Below are positions 43,407 through 56,500 of a stretch of 64,000 nt of DNA, in pieces. The notes under the pieces are model-generated. The model searched no databases. It saw only the letters and a list, made by a program, of their open reading frames with translations, and had not been told where the DNA came from. The stretch's first letter is position 1. Every line of letters begins with the position of its first letter. The stretch comes from Jacaranda mimosifolia. Lineage: Eukaryota > Streptophyta > Magnoliopsida > Lamiales > Bignoniaceae. The position numbers were made by a program, and so were the translations under genes. Location: positions 2,445,501 through 2,509,500 of the forward strand of contig CM032117.1 in assembly GCA_018894105.1 (NCBI GenBank). Direction: 5' to 3'.

Positions 43407-45069
43407 TCTGATGATCAAAGTCTGCATTTTGGATTGTTTGTTACACTTTTTGTAGTTATGACATTTTGAATATTCTTTTCTTTTATAGCCTCTACTCAGT
43501 TCTTCTCAGTTGTCCCATTATTGATTTGTGAGTTACTTGTTCCTCCCACAGGGTGTTCATCTAATTCAATAAGAGCAGTTGCATTGAAGTTTGATGTGTA
43601 AAGTAATGTTTTCAAGGTCAACTTCTGAATACTTAGCACCTCCCTTAATTATGTTGATGTATTTCAAAAGATTCTTCTAGTACCTCTACTTGTGAACCCA
43701 TCCTCCTTCAGCATTAAATACTAGTGTACCTACCATTTTTTGGTAATTAAAGGTTATTTTGGATCTTTATTATAATTAATATTTCATTTTCTACTTATAA
43801 ATAAATAGAAGTATATCTGATCCGCTTTCAAATATTATAGAGAAATGACTACAAACATATAGCTTCCACTCTCACTTATTGTTCTGCAACCAATAAAAAG
43901 TCATGGATGACTATGGATTGAGGCTTCTATTTCTATTGCATATAATACAGACAGGGATGAAGCAAAAGGGAGGTTTGTCTGGTGGGGACTCCCTATCAGT
44001 CCCAGAGAAAACTATATCATACATGTATTTTTATTAAAATTAGGGATAATTACATATAACCCCCTAAGGTTTGGCCCATATACAAATAAATCCAAAAGTT
44101 TGGGAAAATTACAAATACCCCCCATGAGGTTTTGCTCCATCTTACAATTTTGAAAGTCCGTTAAGCTCCGTTCAAAAAAATGCTGACGTCATCAAAAAAT
44201 TTGCATGAAAATTCGAAAATGCCCTCTAATTATTATTATGATTATTTATAAGACAAAATCACCCTTGGACCTATTTGTAATATTTTTCATACCATAAGAA
44301 TGTAATTTTAACATTATTTAAATTACACATAATAAATTTAAATATATTTATTATTAATAAAATTTCATAAATACTTAATAATCTTTAAATTTAAGTTAAA
44401 TAATCTAATTAAGTTTAATTAAACTATTTATTAATTAACAAAGAAAATAAGTAAAAAATTAAAAAAATATAAATATTAAATTCATCTCTTACTTAAAATA
44501 GCTTTTATAATTTTAGATTACATAAAATAGTTATATTAAAGTTAATATAACTGGTCTTGAAAATTTGTAAAAATTCAGTATCAGTCTCCAAAATTAAAAT
44601 TTTTATCTATATCCCTGAATAATGTGGATTTTATGTCCTGCTCCCGCGCACACACAATTCACAAGAATTTCTGGGTGTAGAGACTATCTCCAATTGGGTC
44701 TATGACAAATTACACACAGTTATCACAGAGCAACTTATCCAATAGAAAATGCCTTCATACTTTCATCAGTCCTCACGTCATAGTACAAAATGAGCTTTTT
44801 CACTCAATTCAAGCATTTATAGTAGTAACTATCTGAAATGATCACATAATTAAGCCCTAAATGATTTTGCCTTCTTTCTGAAGCTCATATTGGTAGGTTA
44901 CAACTACAAAAAACCCCCTTTTTAAGACTGATACCACTAAAGATCATTTCAGTTTTCCTCTGTTTTACTTCTCAACTGCCCTTCAACTTAATCTAGGCCG
45001 GAAGTTTCAATTGAAAACTTGCAGAAAAATGGTACTTTTCTGCAAGTTAGCATCAATTCTTACCAAGAC
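43407..45069. other. Intergenic region with an isolated Mutator-type end
   Basis: About 43407-43620 is likely the 3' untranslated region of the preceding gene. From 44043 a sequence resembles the left end of the element at 38127 (see separate entry). The remainder is AT-rich. The part just left of 45070 would be the 3' untranslated region of the XBAT31-like gene on the minus strand. Confidence 0.45.
44043..44280 (+). mobile_element. Unpaired Mutator-like terminal repeat
   Basis: Starting gggataattacatataa and continuing ccctaaggtttg and gggaaaattacaaatac, the segment matches the terminal repeat of the 38127-40908 element in order and spacing. No matching inverted end was found in the following kilobase. 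It is probably a truncated or decayed relative. Confidence 0.5.
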
Positions 45070-47532
45070 TTAGGGCTTATCAAACTCCTCATTGCATTCG
45101 GCTGCAACTTTCCCAGAACTTCGACCCAATCTCCCAAACGAACCCAACGAGGACAAACCCTTGAAGCTGCTGCTGCATTCACCAAGATTAAACGATTTTC
45201 TTGTTATTCTTTGTATCATAGGGCTCAAACCCAACTCAGTTTCACTGTCGGTTTTGCTCTTAGCAACTTCTAATCGGACAATGCTGCTTCGGCAAAAGGG
45301 GCAGACGGGAATTTTAGCACAATTGGTAGATGAAGTGGGCTTGCTGTGACAGCAGAGGGCTAGAACACAATGAGCACACATCTGATGACCACAATTTTGC
45401 ACCTCAATATTACATGCCTGCTCAAAGCATATGCAGCATAGCTCTGCCTTGCCAGCCTGTATATGAAAGAAAATTTCACACTTTATTTTCAAAAGTAGAA
45501 ATGCCAGAAGCAAAATCCCAGGACAGCCTAATTTTATGAATCAAGAAATATATGCTGGTTTATTTTAAGTTAGCCTTTCATGCAGCATGATTTCAAATTT
45601 GAACTATGTTTAGTCAGATTTGTACCTCAGATTCATCATCAATACCATCAGAATTTGGGAGTGGTTGAAGCAAATACGGTGTGTCCATCAAGATCGCCTT
45701 TTCTCTCTTTTTATTGGCTTCAATTAGGGCATTCTCTAGCAAGACTTTTGCATCAGGATTGAGCTCACTGATAAACTTCAATGGCGATGGCCAAGTTAGA
45801 GGCTCTGGAGCCAAAGGATTTAAGAGAGCAGCGCAGGTATTATGTTTGTGCTTCACAGCAACCATGTAAGGTATTCTCCTGCAGAGACACCCCAGCATAG
45901 ACTTAAGTTTTCACTTGCACATGTGAACATAAGGAAAATAGCAAACTTTTGATAAGAACTCTCACAAAAAAGTAGCAAGATTGGGGCTTGAACTTTGTCT
46001 CACGTGAGCAATATAAGAGCAAACTACATATTCAGCAAACTGTAACTCTTCTATTAACATAATATTGATAATAAATTGACCTGTTAATTAATCCAGAAAT
46101 GAAATCAATAAAGCTACATGAAAACGAGTTTCCAAGGGGTAATCCCAAAACTTTATCCACCCACAGGACTCAAAGTCTCAAACAAGTTACAAAAGAAATG
46201 CTTTTTCTTTGTATGTGTAAAATTGTTGCACAACTCACCCAGAATAATCCCTTTGAAGTCGATCAGCACCCCAAGCAAGCAATTCTCGGACACAGTCCAA
46301 TGAGCCTCCCCGGGCAGCCAGATGAAGAGGTGTGCTACCTGCATAACTGCAATAACATCTGTCATTCTAAGTTTCTGACTGATAAAACCTAAAATGCTGG
46401 TAAATTTCAATTAAGCAATACCTATATCCACCAGTAGAAGCACACACTAGAGCCCCGCTGCTTAATAGATTGTGAACACAATCTGCACGTCTTTGACGGG
46501 CCGCCAAATGCAACGGGGTCGCACCACCTCCATCTCTTATATTAACAAATCTTGAAAATCCCCTGACCTCCAAATGCAATCAAAACAATAAGCAGATTGT
46601 TCTGTTTTTCATGATGCACATGTATAGAACAACACACACAAGAGTAAGAGAAACAAGAAAAAGAAAAGATAAATGGTCACCAAGATTGAGCAACTGGGGT
46701 AGAATTGGCAGCAGAAAGAATCAATCGGAGGCAATCTGAGTGACCATAGTAAGCTGCATAGTGCAAACAGGTTCTCCCATATAATGTATCAAACAACAAA
46801 ATCTGAAAAATCAAATGCATATACAGAAGATCAGCAGAAACCAAACGGAAAAAATTGGAACAAAAAGAAAAAGAAAAGAAAAAAGGACAGTAAAAAAAAA
46901 TGATCATACATTAGCTCCTGCTTGAATCAGCCTTTCTACGCAAGAAGTTTTTCCGTGCATAGCAGCTAACATTAGTGGAGTCTAAGCCAATCAGAATCCA
47001 GAAACAACAATTTCCATATTTTAGTAAACAAAACAAGACAAAAAGCTGAGCAAAACAAAACTGCATTTGGTCAGATTTACATAAACAAAAAATGGAAAAT
47101 GACGAAACAAACTTCTCTTAACAAGAATCATAGGACACGCAAACCAACATTGACATCACACCTGTTTGTGTCGATTCAAGACATCTGGATTTCCAGATCG
47201 ATCCAAAAGCACAGAAAGAACCTAAGAAAATGCAAAAAAATCACCAAAGATCAACTTTATACATCAAACTACTTTTCAGAAGAGTAATAATGCCACGCTA
47301 ATCAAGAACGCGAGTCAAGAAAACTAATCAACAAATTTCACAGAAAGCCCACCTCGATCTGCCCACTAGCCGCCGCCACGTGAAGTGCAGACAGCCTCCC
47401 GTGAACAGTTTTAATCTTCAACAAATTGGGGTCTTCGCCGGCCATTGCTTCAACTATTTCAAGCTCTCCATTTTGAACTGCGCTAAACAGCTCATTCTCT
47501 TGGTACTCTCTGCAGCTCAGGCCCTGCCCCAT
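45070..47532 (-). CDS. XBAT31: E3 ubiquitin-protein ligase, XBAT31/XB3 type (ankyrin repeats plus RING)
   Basis: Eight exons are read on the minus strand: 47353-47532, 47162-47221, 46910-46981, 46681-46802, 46422-46562, 46239-46346, 45626-45878 and 45070-45456. Phases agree and give 440 residues, close to Arabidopsis XBAT31. The start MGQGLSC offers an N-myristoylation Gly2 and a nearby Cys, as in XB3. An in-frame ATG at 47568 would hide this site, so 47532 is preferred. Ankyrin repeats cover about 45-245 (ALHVAAASGQIE, TPLMLAAMHG, TCLHYAAYYGH, TPLHLAARQRR, TPLHLAARGGS). Then come IPYMVAVKHKHN and WPSPLKFISELN. The RING finger, about 318-365, reads CCICFEQ, CGHQMCAHC and CPFCRSS, with all eight metal ligands of a C3HC4 finger. 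Such ligases transfer ubiquitin from an E2 to substrates bound by the ankyrin repeats. XB3 works with an immune receptor kinase in rice; XBAT31 acts in Arabidopsis thermomorphogenesis. The local role is inferred. Confidence 0.93.
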
Positions 47533-47720
47533 TTTGTGAGAAGCCTCTGACTTGCTTTCACGCGCCACCCACCACAGCTGAGGAGGTGCGGTGGTGGTGG
47601 TGGGGTTGTAAGTGTAGAAGTGATGATGGAGGGACGAAAGTAATCAAAAGTAAAGAAGTGGTATTGGAGTTTGGACTGCCCGCCGGGATTTCGGGCAGTA
47701 TGCTGTGCGTTGGGTAGATT
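47533..47720 (-). promoter_or_regulatory. Leader and proximal promoter of the XBAT31-like gene
   Basis: A GC-richer patch lies directly upstream of the start codon on the minus strand, with ccaccacc repeats on that strand. No clear TATA box is seen in the first 150 bases. Confidence 0.4.
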
Positions 47721-50700
47721 TCCGGGCAGCTACCGGATTTTCTTTTCGGGCAATTTGGATATATGGCATAAATATTTTTATATACATATGACTAGACTAA
47801 TCGTCGGATGTTCTCTTGATTTAAATGCAAGATTCCATTTTCTCTTTCTTTTTTATGAAAAAATTAAAATAAAAAGATTTTAAATATAAGACTCATATAA
47901 TCTTGCTATATCTTTAATCCTAAATGAAATATTCCATAAGTTTTACAACTCCAAATTTGCATAATTCAAATCATAAAATAGGTAAATTATCAAAAACATA
48001 AAAACTTTTTCTCTACGCTATTTTTTTACCTCAAAATAATTTTATTTTTTTAAAAAAAACTCCATCATATAATATCATAAGTTAAAAATATTTAGCTAAA
48101 TCCATTCAAGAATATGTCATCTTCACCTTTTATTCAAAACAAATTAAGGCCAATTAAAGCAAAATTACAAATTCAAATTTTATGCTCTTTTTGACTTTTT
48201 CTTTTCATTAAAATTTTGATTTCAAATACAATGTAATAATCAAAATTTGTCAATGTAGTCGATTTTGGCTAACTATCACGTGTTATAGGACATGTTTATT
48301 TATGTAAGTATGTAACTCATGTCTTAAATCATAAATAAATCCAATAAATTAATCCAAACAAGCATTTAGTTTATAATTTAAGTATTCTGTGTATATCGTT
48401 TCACAAATAATTTATATGTACTACTCATAATATATAATAACAAATATAAAATATATTTCTATAATTTGCTGAAGTAAATTATGTGCTTAATAAAGTGTAT
48501 ATAAAATTAATATTTGATAATACTTTTGTTGTATTTTAAAAAAAATAAAATTTGGAATTTCGAAGTTGCTAACAAGTAAATAACAATCCCTTAGGTAAAA
48601 TAGAAGTCAGCATAATCATTAGGAGTTGTTGGGTTTTTAAGTACGAAGGGGCCACAAAATAATTAGAGTTGTTGGATTGTTGATTGAATGATATCTACAA
48701 TAGTTAGTTCAGTGAATTATTACTTGTTTCAGGTCATCAATACTATAGAATTTTTAAATGATTTATTTATTATTACAAAACAAATACGTGGATAATTAAT
48801 TTCAATTTGTGCGGACATGTGACTCTAGTGGAATGCGTGAAGTTGAAGCAATTTCGATTGCACAAATTTTAGTCTTAAATTGGGGTAGATTTGAAATCAC
48901 ATGAGGTACTCAAAGCAGATTGTGAACAATGACACTGCAAAAAAAAAATTAAAAAAATGAAAAAAAATTAGAATTTTTTAAAGATTGAATGTCCAAATCT
49001 TAAAAGATTGATAGAATTTTAGTAATTACTTCATGCACTTCAAAATAATGATTTGATTCGATATGTGAAAATATTGAAACCTATAAATGTTGTATAATTT
49101 TATAATACTATCCTTAAAATACTAATTAAAAATCAACAATATTACATATTATTAGTAGAGATGATTATTAAATAAAAATATTGTTACAAAATAACAAAAT
49201 CAAAACTAAAAAAAATGAAATTGTTACAAATAATAATGACAACAAGAAGAACAACAAAATCGAAAGCTGCCTCTGTGCTCATATGTTGTGGTGCTTATTT
49301 GATAGTATTGCTCTTATATTTATATGTATAAAATTTGAATTTAAATTTTAACGAATTTTTTATGTGTATGTATAACACACACACACACACACAAAGAGTA
49401 TTATAATAATAATTAAATAATTAATTTAATCAATGAAATCGGCAATTTTAATGAGCATGTATTTAAATTAAAATTAAATAAATATGACGTGACATTAGAC
49501 ATTTGTAAAAATTCAACGCGGCTTCCTAGTTTTCTTCGACAGGTATTGGACTAATAGAATAGCAGCAATTGTTTGACAATTTACTTTTAAGTCTTGAGAG
49601 TCTCCACGCTGCAGAGTGCAGACTTGACTTTGATGCCCGCCGGTGGCGCCCACCAGTCAAATGTCTTCACCTGTTAGTCCGCCATGTTTTACATGTAACA
49701 TTAATAATTTCCTTTCTAGAAAAAATTGATGGAATGCATGGATTTTGGCAATTAAATTATATATATTTTATTAATTTTAAAGTAATAGTAAGTGATTTAT
49801 ATCAAATTAAATTTGAATTTGACTGATGTAATAATAGAATAATTTAATATATTTAAGAGAAATTGAAAATAAAAATAAGAAATACTTTCAGTGAAAATGC
49901 ATATAAGTTGATAATTTTCAATTTTTAAATATTGACAGAAATGAAAAGAAGTTTTGAAAATAAAAATAAACCGGTCCTAAGTAATCTATAAATTATTTTA
50001 TGACCCTCTACTTCTTCAATGCATAACAAGATTAGGTATCAACAATATTATTATTAGATTAAGCTTTAAATTTATTTAATACAAACAATTATATTATTCA
50101 CAATATTTGGTAATTGACAAAAATTGCAATATAGATGGATAGCCTAATATTGTGCCAGTAGAATTTCAAAATAAAGTAAAATTTTACTTTTATTATTTAA
50201 AAAAAATTGAAAATTCATGGATTAAAAATGAAATTCAACTAGTTTAGGACCTTTTGACTTGTTCACGTCACAAATAATTTGAATAGTATTTATTCCACAG
50301 ACAAGCAGCGTGTATCTTTTGATCAGTTCCCCCTTAGTCAAATTTTCGCGCACTAATTAAAGTATGTACCATACCGAAAGAAACACGGGAAAAAGGTCCA
50401 CAGATTCATAGGCCTGCGCGCTGCTATTCAGTATTCATAGGCAATCAGACGGATTTCCAAATTAAAGCTTAACAATTTTGCCTTTTGTGGCCCCCATTTT
50501 ATCATCTTTATATATTTTCTTGTCCCCAAAGTATCTCTCATATATTTATATAATCATTAATTCAAATAGATGAAAATTGTGATAGAATAGAGGCAAATGA
50601 AAGAGAAAGGAGAAAGAATACGAGGGCGGGTGGGCTGCGTTTGATTTGGAAGATAATAAAAGATTGTATTTTTAAAAAAGATTTAATAGCATGTTCAATT

Positions 50701-50980
50701 TGTTGAATTATATTGATGATTATATCTGAAATTAACATAACATCAAATTTCATATTTGAGGGTGCTATTAAATAGTAGCATTTTTATTATCACAATTTAA
50801 GTTCTTTTTTAACTATTTCAACATGAAAGAAAATGACTAGAACAATTTTGAACCCTTACACAATATGTTTTGAATTTTCATGTTCAGCCACTAATCACGA
50901 TTAATAGTATATGGTGTCGGATGATAACGAAAGGTTCACCATGACTAAAATACTTCTTAAAGCTCATGTTATGAACATGG
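47721..50980. other. Intergenic region
   Basis: AT-rich with stops in all frames. A small AC microsatellite lies at 49377-49394. GC-richer patches near 49595-49690 and 50330-50460 look like isolated unique sequence but carry no recognisable exon. Confidence 0.45.
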
Positions 50981-51540
50981 TTTTAAAAATCGGATTGGGT
51001 TGGCCAGCGAATCGATCCAATTTTTTCAAAAAATCAAAAAACTTAAAAAAAGTCATATTTTGTTAAAATCGTTCAAACCGACCGATCAAACCGGGAATCG
51101 CTCACGATTCAATTGAAGTGGAGTGATTTTTTCATTTAATTTTTAATAATTTTTTTTTTTTTTGTCTAAATACAAAGTTTGAAGGTTAAGGTACACCTCA
51201 CAAGTTATTTAAAAAATAAAATAAAAAAAAAAGTTTTAGTTTAGACTTTAAAATTAACTCACACGCTCTCAACTTTAAACTTTAGACTTTAGATATTTAA
51301 ATTGTTGTGATCATTTATAATATAAATTGTGAAATTTGGATTGTGATTTTAGACAATATCATTTAAGCTCTCTATGTATTATATTTTGATATTTTATTAA
51401 TTTTTAAGTAATATATATAATATAAATATATATATTTCGTAATTATGACATCACGATTAAATTACGGTCCGACTAACGGTAGAACCAGTGAACCGGTAAA
51501 TTTTTCGATTCAATGAATGGTTCAATTTTTCGAACACTGA
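50980..51540. mobile_element. Degenerate inverted-repeat element
   Basis: The left end has ttttaaaaatcggattgg with gaatcgatccaat. The right end has accggtaaatttttcgattc and ggttcaatttttcgaacac, which is roughly the complement of the left. Words such as ccgaccgatcaaaccggg are typical of a common plant TIR repeat. The two ends are diverged, and no target duplication was identified. Confidence 0.35.
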
Positions 51541-52324
51541 TTATGAAGTCGAATTCAAATAATTTGAATTTAAAATATTTGGTTAGTTTGACAAACATTA
51601 GAACTTGAAATATAGCGCGTACATTCCATATATATTATTGAATGTTCCCATTTTTTATTAACTAAATCCTCTTTTAGGCCTTGGCGTAAACATGCGGACC
51701 AGACTATTGGAATGCCCATTTTGAAAGTGTCTAAACCAAAACCACACCCCAGAGTCCAATTACCAACGCATCCAATGAAACTGGACTAGCCCAAATTGCG
51801 ATCAAATTATTTATGTGGGACTAAAAATCTTTAGCCCAAAGATGTCCAATAGCAAAAGAATTCTGATCTCATATGAAAAGCTAATTGCAATGGTAACTAT
51901 CTAAGTCAAACTTTTTTTGAAAAAAAAATTATAAATATTTTTTTAATCCATAATAAACTATTGGTAAATTTTAAATTGATGTCAACAATTGATATTAAAT
52001 TTATAAGAAAAACTTTATAGGTAGATCATATAAAATTATTGTTTGAATTATGTTTCAAGTTTACTAGTGAATGTAAAATGTTTTAATTTATTATTCAGAG
52101 TTTTCCTAAGCATCTCGCCAACATTCCAAGAAGATACTAATCAAGTAGCAGATAAATTATCAAGGAAGAATCAAATACCAAAGAATGATAATAAGACAAA
52201 TATACAAACCTTTTAAGGGGTTAAAGTTGTGGTGGTTTTTAAATATTAAAATCCACATGGGAATTATGGTGTGATTCACCCATTAGTATGGAATTTTTGG
52301 AATCTCACTTTTAAGTACTAAAAT

Positions 52325-52662
52325 CGTGTTTGACTAATGTTACTTAAAAAATTATATAATTTTTTGTATCTTATAAGATATTTTTAAAATTTATAAAATT
52401 TTATTTTTTTTGAAAAAATAAACTCTTAAATAATTTGGATAGAGTTTGGAAATTATGAAATATTAGTAATGATAATTTTATAATTAATATTATTAAAATT
52501 TAAATAATTTATTAAAAATTTTAAAAATAAGTTACTAATTCTCAATTTTTGAGAGTTGATAGTTTTTTTTTTTTAAAAAAAAAAAAAGAATTTATCAAAA
52601 TTTTCTGATCCTTTATAAGATATTTCAGAAGCTTATAAGTCCAACGAGACATTCTCTAAATT
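52325..52662. mobile_element. MITE-like element, relative of 14089-14815
   Basis: The left part reads gtgtttgactaatgttact and shares gtgtttgacta, ttataaaattttat and aaactctta with the element at 14089. The right part has agcttataagtccaacgaga, matching the other element's agcttataaactcattcaaaga. A poly-T/poly-A hairpin lies near 52565-52588. It is shorter than its relative. Confidence 0.5.
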
Positions 52663-52706
52663 TCATCAATAATACTTCATAAATTGAAGAGTCGGAAACC
52701 AATATA

Positions 52707-52731
52707 TACACACACACACACACACACACAT
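52707..52731. repeat. AC microsatellite
   Basis: About twelve CA/AC units, flanked by alternating AT. Confidence 0.9.
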
Positions 52732-52804
52732 ATATACATAGAAAAAGGAAAAGAAAGAAAGAAAGTAAGTATGATTTTAACTTGTCCTTAGAAAAAGGGC
52801 TCTT

Positions 52805-53180
52805 AGGGCCCATTTAGATTTATTTTCTAGAGGTTCTTCATTTTTTAGTAAAAATAATTAGTGAAAAGTTTGTTGTAAAATTGATTTCAAAATGAAATAT
52901 TGTTTGGAGGTTTTGTTTAAAATGTAATGATTATGTAAAGTTGGAAATGAGTTGTATTTGAAAGATGTAGTGTTTTGTTTTTAAAGTCGTACAAATGTTA
53001 ATAAGAGAAAATGAAAAATGATGAAAAGTGAAAATAAAGAGAGAGTGTAATGGTGTGTTTTTTAGAATATTTTGAGGATGAAAATATTTATAAAAATATG
53101 AAAAAAAAATTAATAATTTTTTATTTTTATTTTCAATAAAAAATAAAAAGAGTGTTTGAAAATAAAACCAAACAGTCGCT
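52805..53180. mobile_element. MITE-like element, about 375 bp
   Basis: The left end reads agggcccatttagatttatt and the complement of the right end reads agcgactgtttggttttatt. The imperfect inverted repeats have the gtttggtttcatttt style seen also at 61603-62063. The interior is AT-rich and non-coding, and no clear target duplication is seen. Confidence 0.5.
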
Positions 53181-56100
53181 AATTCTTCCTTAGGTGGGTT
53201 AAAGTTGTGGACTTAACGAAGAAGGAATCAGAACAGATATTCTTTGCTTACCGTAAGCGCAAAAATACATTAGTGGCAGTCATTTTGATCATCACATCCA
53301 AACAACACATTTGTAAATTGGATTTGTCAAAAAAGTGCGGCGTCTGTCGTCCTTTGTTGTTAAGGAAAAGCTTCTCAGTCAACGACTATTATTTGCCATT
53401 CATTGTATTATAATGGCAAATAATTTTATTTATTTATTTCTTTTAAGATATGATTTTATCTGTTAGCATAATTATGCGTTGTAATAGATGTTGGTAGTGG
53501 TGGGTAGTGGTCATCGCCATCATTTCATAAAGTTAATGTCACTACAGCGATGGGGAATCTGTTCTGTTTATGCAACTAATCTTATTGCATTGGGGGCCAT
53601 GAATGATGTTATTCATAAAGTGAGTGATGTGTGCTTATCATTGACGGGTGGGATATATATATATATATATATATATAAATGTCTTGGGACCAAATTAGTT
53701 CAAAAATTATCAACAATTCTTGGTAATTTGTGGATAAAATATATTTGATAAAATAATTATATATTATAAGTGAATTACATGAGGACTCAACATCCATGCT
53801 TTAATTGTACAGTGTTGAGAAAAAGTTTTACATTTTTCACATACTTCAATATATATTAATTGTATATTAATATGTTGTCTGAAATGCTAAAAGAAATGTT
53901 TTCTCTTGGGAGATAAGCAAACGAGTCAATTTATCAAGATTCATTGCCTCTAAAAATCCCTAGTATAGGCCATAGGATTTTATATAGAGACTGATGTAAG
54001 TGATGAATTTTGGGGAATTATACTCATTGAAGATCAAATTGGATGCAAAACAATGTTATTGTGTATATATGTCAATGGGCATTTAGAGAAGCATGGGAAC
54101 ATAGCATAGTAAGGGTCTTGATCCATTGTGGAACAGACCCCACCCCCAGTACATGTTATAAGAGCTTATAAGAAGTGGAACTGTTTGACCTATAAATTGT
54201 GGCATATAAAATTTTATATTTTATGATCCAAATTTATAAAGTTATTCCTATCATCCTCATGATTTCATTTAGGCATAGCAATGGGTTTGGGTAATCATCC
54301 ACTCCGAATGGACTTGGTTCGAGGCTAATTAAATGGGTTTTGGGGCGGGTACCGGGTCTTACTGATCCTGCCCCGAACCCGCCCCATTTAATAATAAATA
54401 ATTAAATATATTAATACATACATATAAATTTTGTTAAAACTTAAAAATTTTAGGACTCTTTTCATGGAATCTTCATCCAAGTTTGGCATCCCATGAACTA
54501 ATTTTGGTTAGATTTCCTATTGCAATGAGTAAATCAAGTGAAAAAAAAAATAATAATAATAACAAATAAAAAACCGGGTTAGACTTGCCAGGATCGGGGC
54601 CAAATGGGAGGTGGAGCGTGGCGGAGTGGGTTTTGGTTACAACAATTGCCATGCGGTGCGGGTCTTGAGTCCGGCCAAACCCGCCCCGTTGCCATGCATA
54701 ATTTCATCTTCGTCCAATAAACCTACAAATAATTCTTTGAATTTTTATAATATGGAAAGTACTAGCAATTATCAATCAAGTAGCCATGAACTTGCATTCT
54801 ACAAAAGATCCAACTGAAAAAAAAAAAAAAAAAAAAACAGGAAAGAAAGCAATCACTAAACAAACTAGCTTGTCTAATTGTATTGACGAATGTTCTAAGA
54901 CAAAACAAAATGAACATACAAAGGCATTTAGTTTTTCAAAAGCTATGACTATAATCTAAGTCAAAGATATTCGAATTTAATTATTTAAAAATCTTTTTAT
55001 TGGTTCTAAATCTTTCTTCATACTTGACATATACTTGCCATTCTGAGTACTACCAGTATTTATTATTTGGAAAAAGAACTGACACAAACTCAAATTCACG
55101 AGGAAAGAAAGAACTAAATTGAAGATTTAATTTGAATATGATCAATGTAACAAATTTTGGTCACTCGAACTGATAACCATCCTTACTTACTCCTATATAT
55201 GTATTCTTGTAAGACTTGCGATCAATTATAAATTAAATCAATTATTATTTATTATGTAATTGGTTAAATTTGATCAAATCAATTAGGAGCAAATATTCCC
55301 ATATTTGGATGAGTCACAAGGGCAGTGGAGTAAGTCGTTAAATGGCCTTTTCTTGTTTACTTTAAAACATCGTTTTCTGAATTTGATTGGAAGGCTTAAG
55401 CATTAGTGTCTCCGACATAGAAAGAAACATTGGTTTTCCTGTTTTGTGTTCCTCATGTGAGTGATGTAATAATACTACATGACAAATCTTAAACTAATTT
55501 TAACTTGGTGGAGAAATTAAATTGATGCTGACTAATTGCCGGAGCCTAATTTAATAACTGTGATTTATATGTCTTACTTAAAGCCTAATTAATAATTAAC
55601 TGTGAATACCTTACTTAATAAGTTAGGCTAGCCTAGTTAATTTTGCTTAATTCTGAAGGAGTTTAGACTCAACGTGGAGTTATAAAAGACTGTCAATGAG
55701 TAGAATTTTATCCTACTTATATGCATATCCTAAGGGCTTGTTTGCTTCACATGATAATGTATGATATATACATTTTTAAGTCTTATTTTTTATTTGTTTT
55801 ACATTTTTATGGTCCATGGTACCTTTGCAGCCCGATATGGTATCATGAGCCAACCTGATTTATGGATCAGTCTAAGATGGCCTAATCCATTTTTCATCCT
55901 TTTAAATATGATATGATAATGAATGAAAAAGTCATTCTTACCCCTCATATGAAAACCCTAACCATCTTTTTGGAAATTTATTTTCTTAAAAGTTAGGACA
56001 TTTTGGACATTCAAAGTGTAATCATATTGAGCAATCTTGCCAACTAAACATTATATAGTATCAAGTGTGGGATATCACCAATTTCTAAAATCAAAGCAAA

Positions 56101-56260
56101 TAATAGATTACATAGTATTGGATATCATTTCTAACTTATGTATCATTAGTATATGAATCTTGCATAATCATATATGCCCAAGTAAACAAGCGCTAATAAT
56201 ATTAATATTATTCATAATCGGAGGGGATATACCATTATAAAAATATAAATTTAGGATTAA
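53181..56260. other. Intergenic region
   Basis: No gene is supported. It holds an alternating AT tract at about 53654-53677, a poly-A run at about 54819-54837 and a GC-rich inverted-repeat segment at 54272-54695 (separate entry). Confidence 0.45.
54272..54695. mobile_element. GC-rich-ended inverted-repeat segment
   Basis: The left end reads ggcatagcaatgggtttggg and the complement of the right end reads atgcatggcaacggggcggg. Inside are ggggcgggtaccgggtc and tgccccgaacccgccccat words. Such segments are widespread in plant genomes and look like a non-autonomous element, but the family is unknown. Confidence 0.45.
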
Positions 56261-56500
56261 AAAAATAATTGATAATGCGCGTAAATATTGTCAATAACGA
56301 TATATATTAAGTGATAAAAAAATTTATTTTGTCATTAATGATAGTTCTTAAGTAATAATAATTTTTATTTTGTCACAGTATAATTTAATAGTAACAATAA
56401 GTAAAATTTTCAGTTGTCATTATTAATAATTAGTAACATATCTATAATGACAATTTAATAATAATAAAGATATTTTTATCACAATAACCGATATTATTTT
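56261..56500. repeat. Dispersed AT-rich repeat, copy 1
   Basis: The words atatattaagtgataa, tttttattttgtcac, taatttaatagtaa and taataattagtaaca appear in order. The same order is found at 60080-60290 and more loosely at 62925-63050. It is non-coding. Confidence 0.5.
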
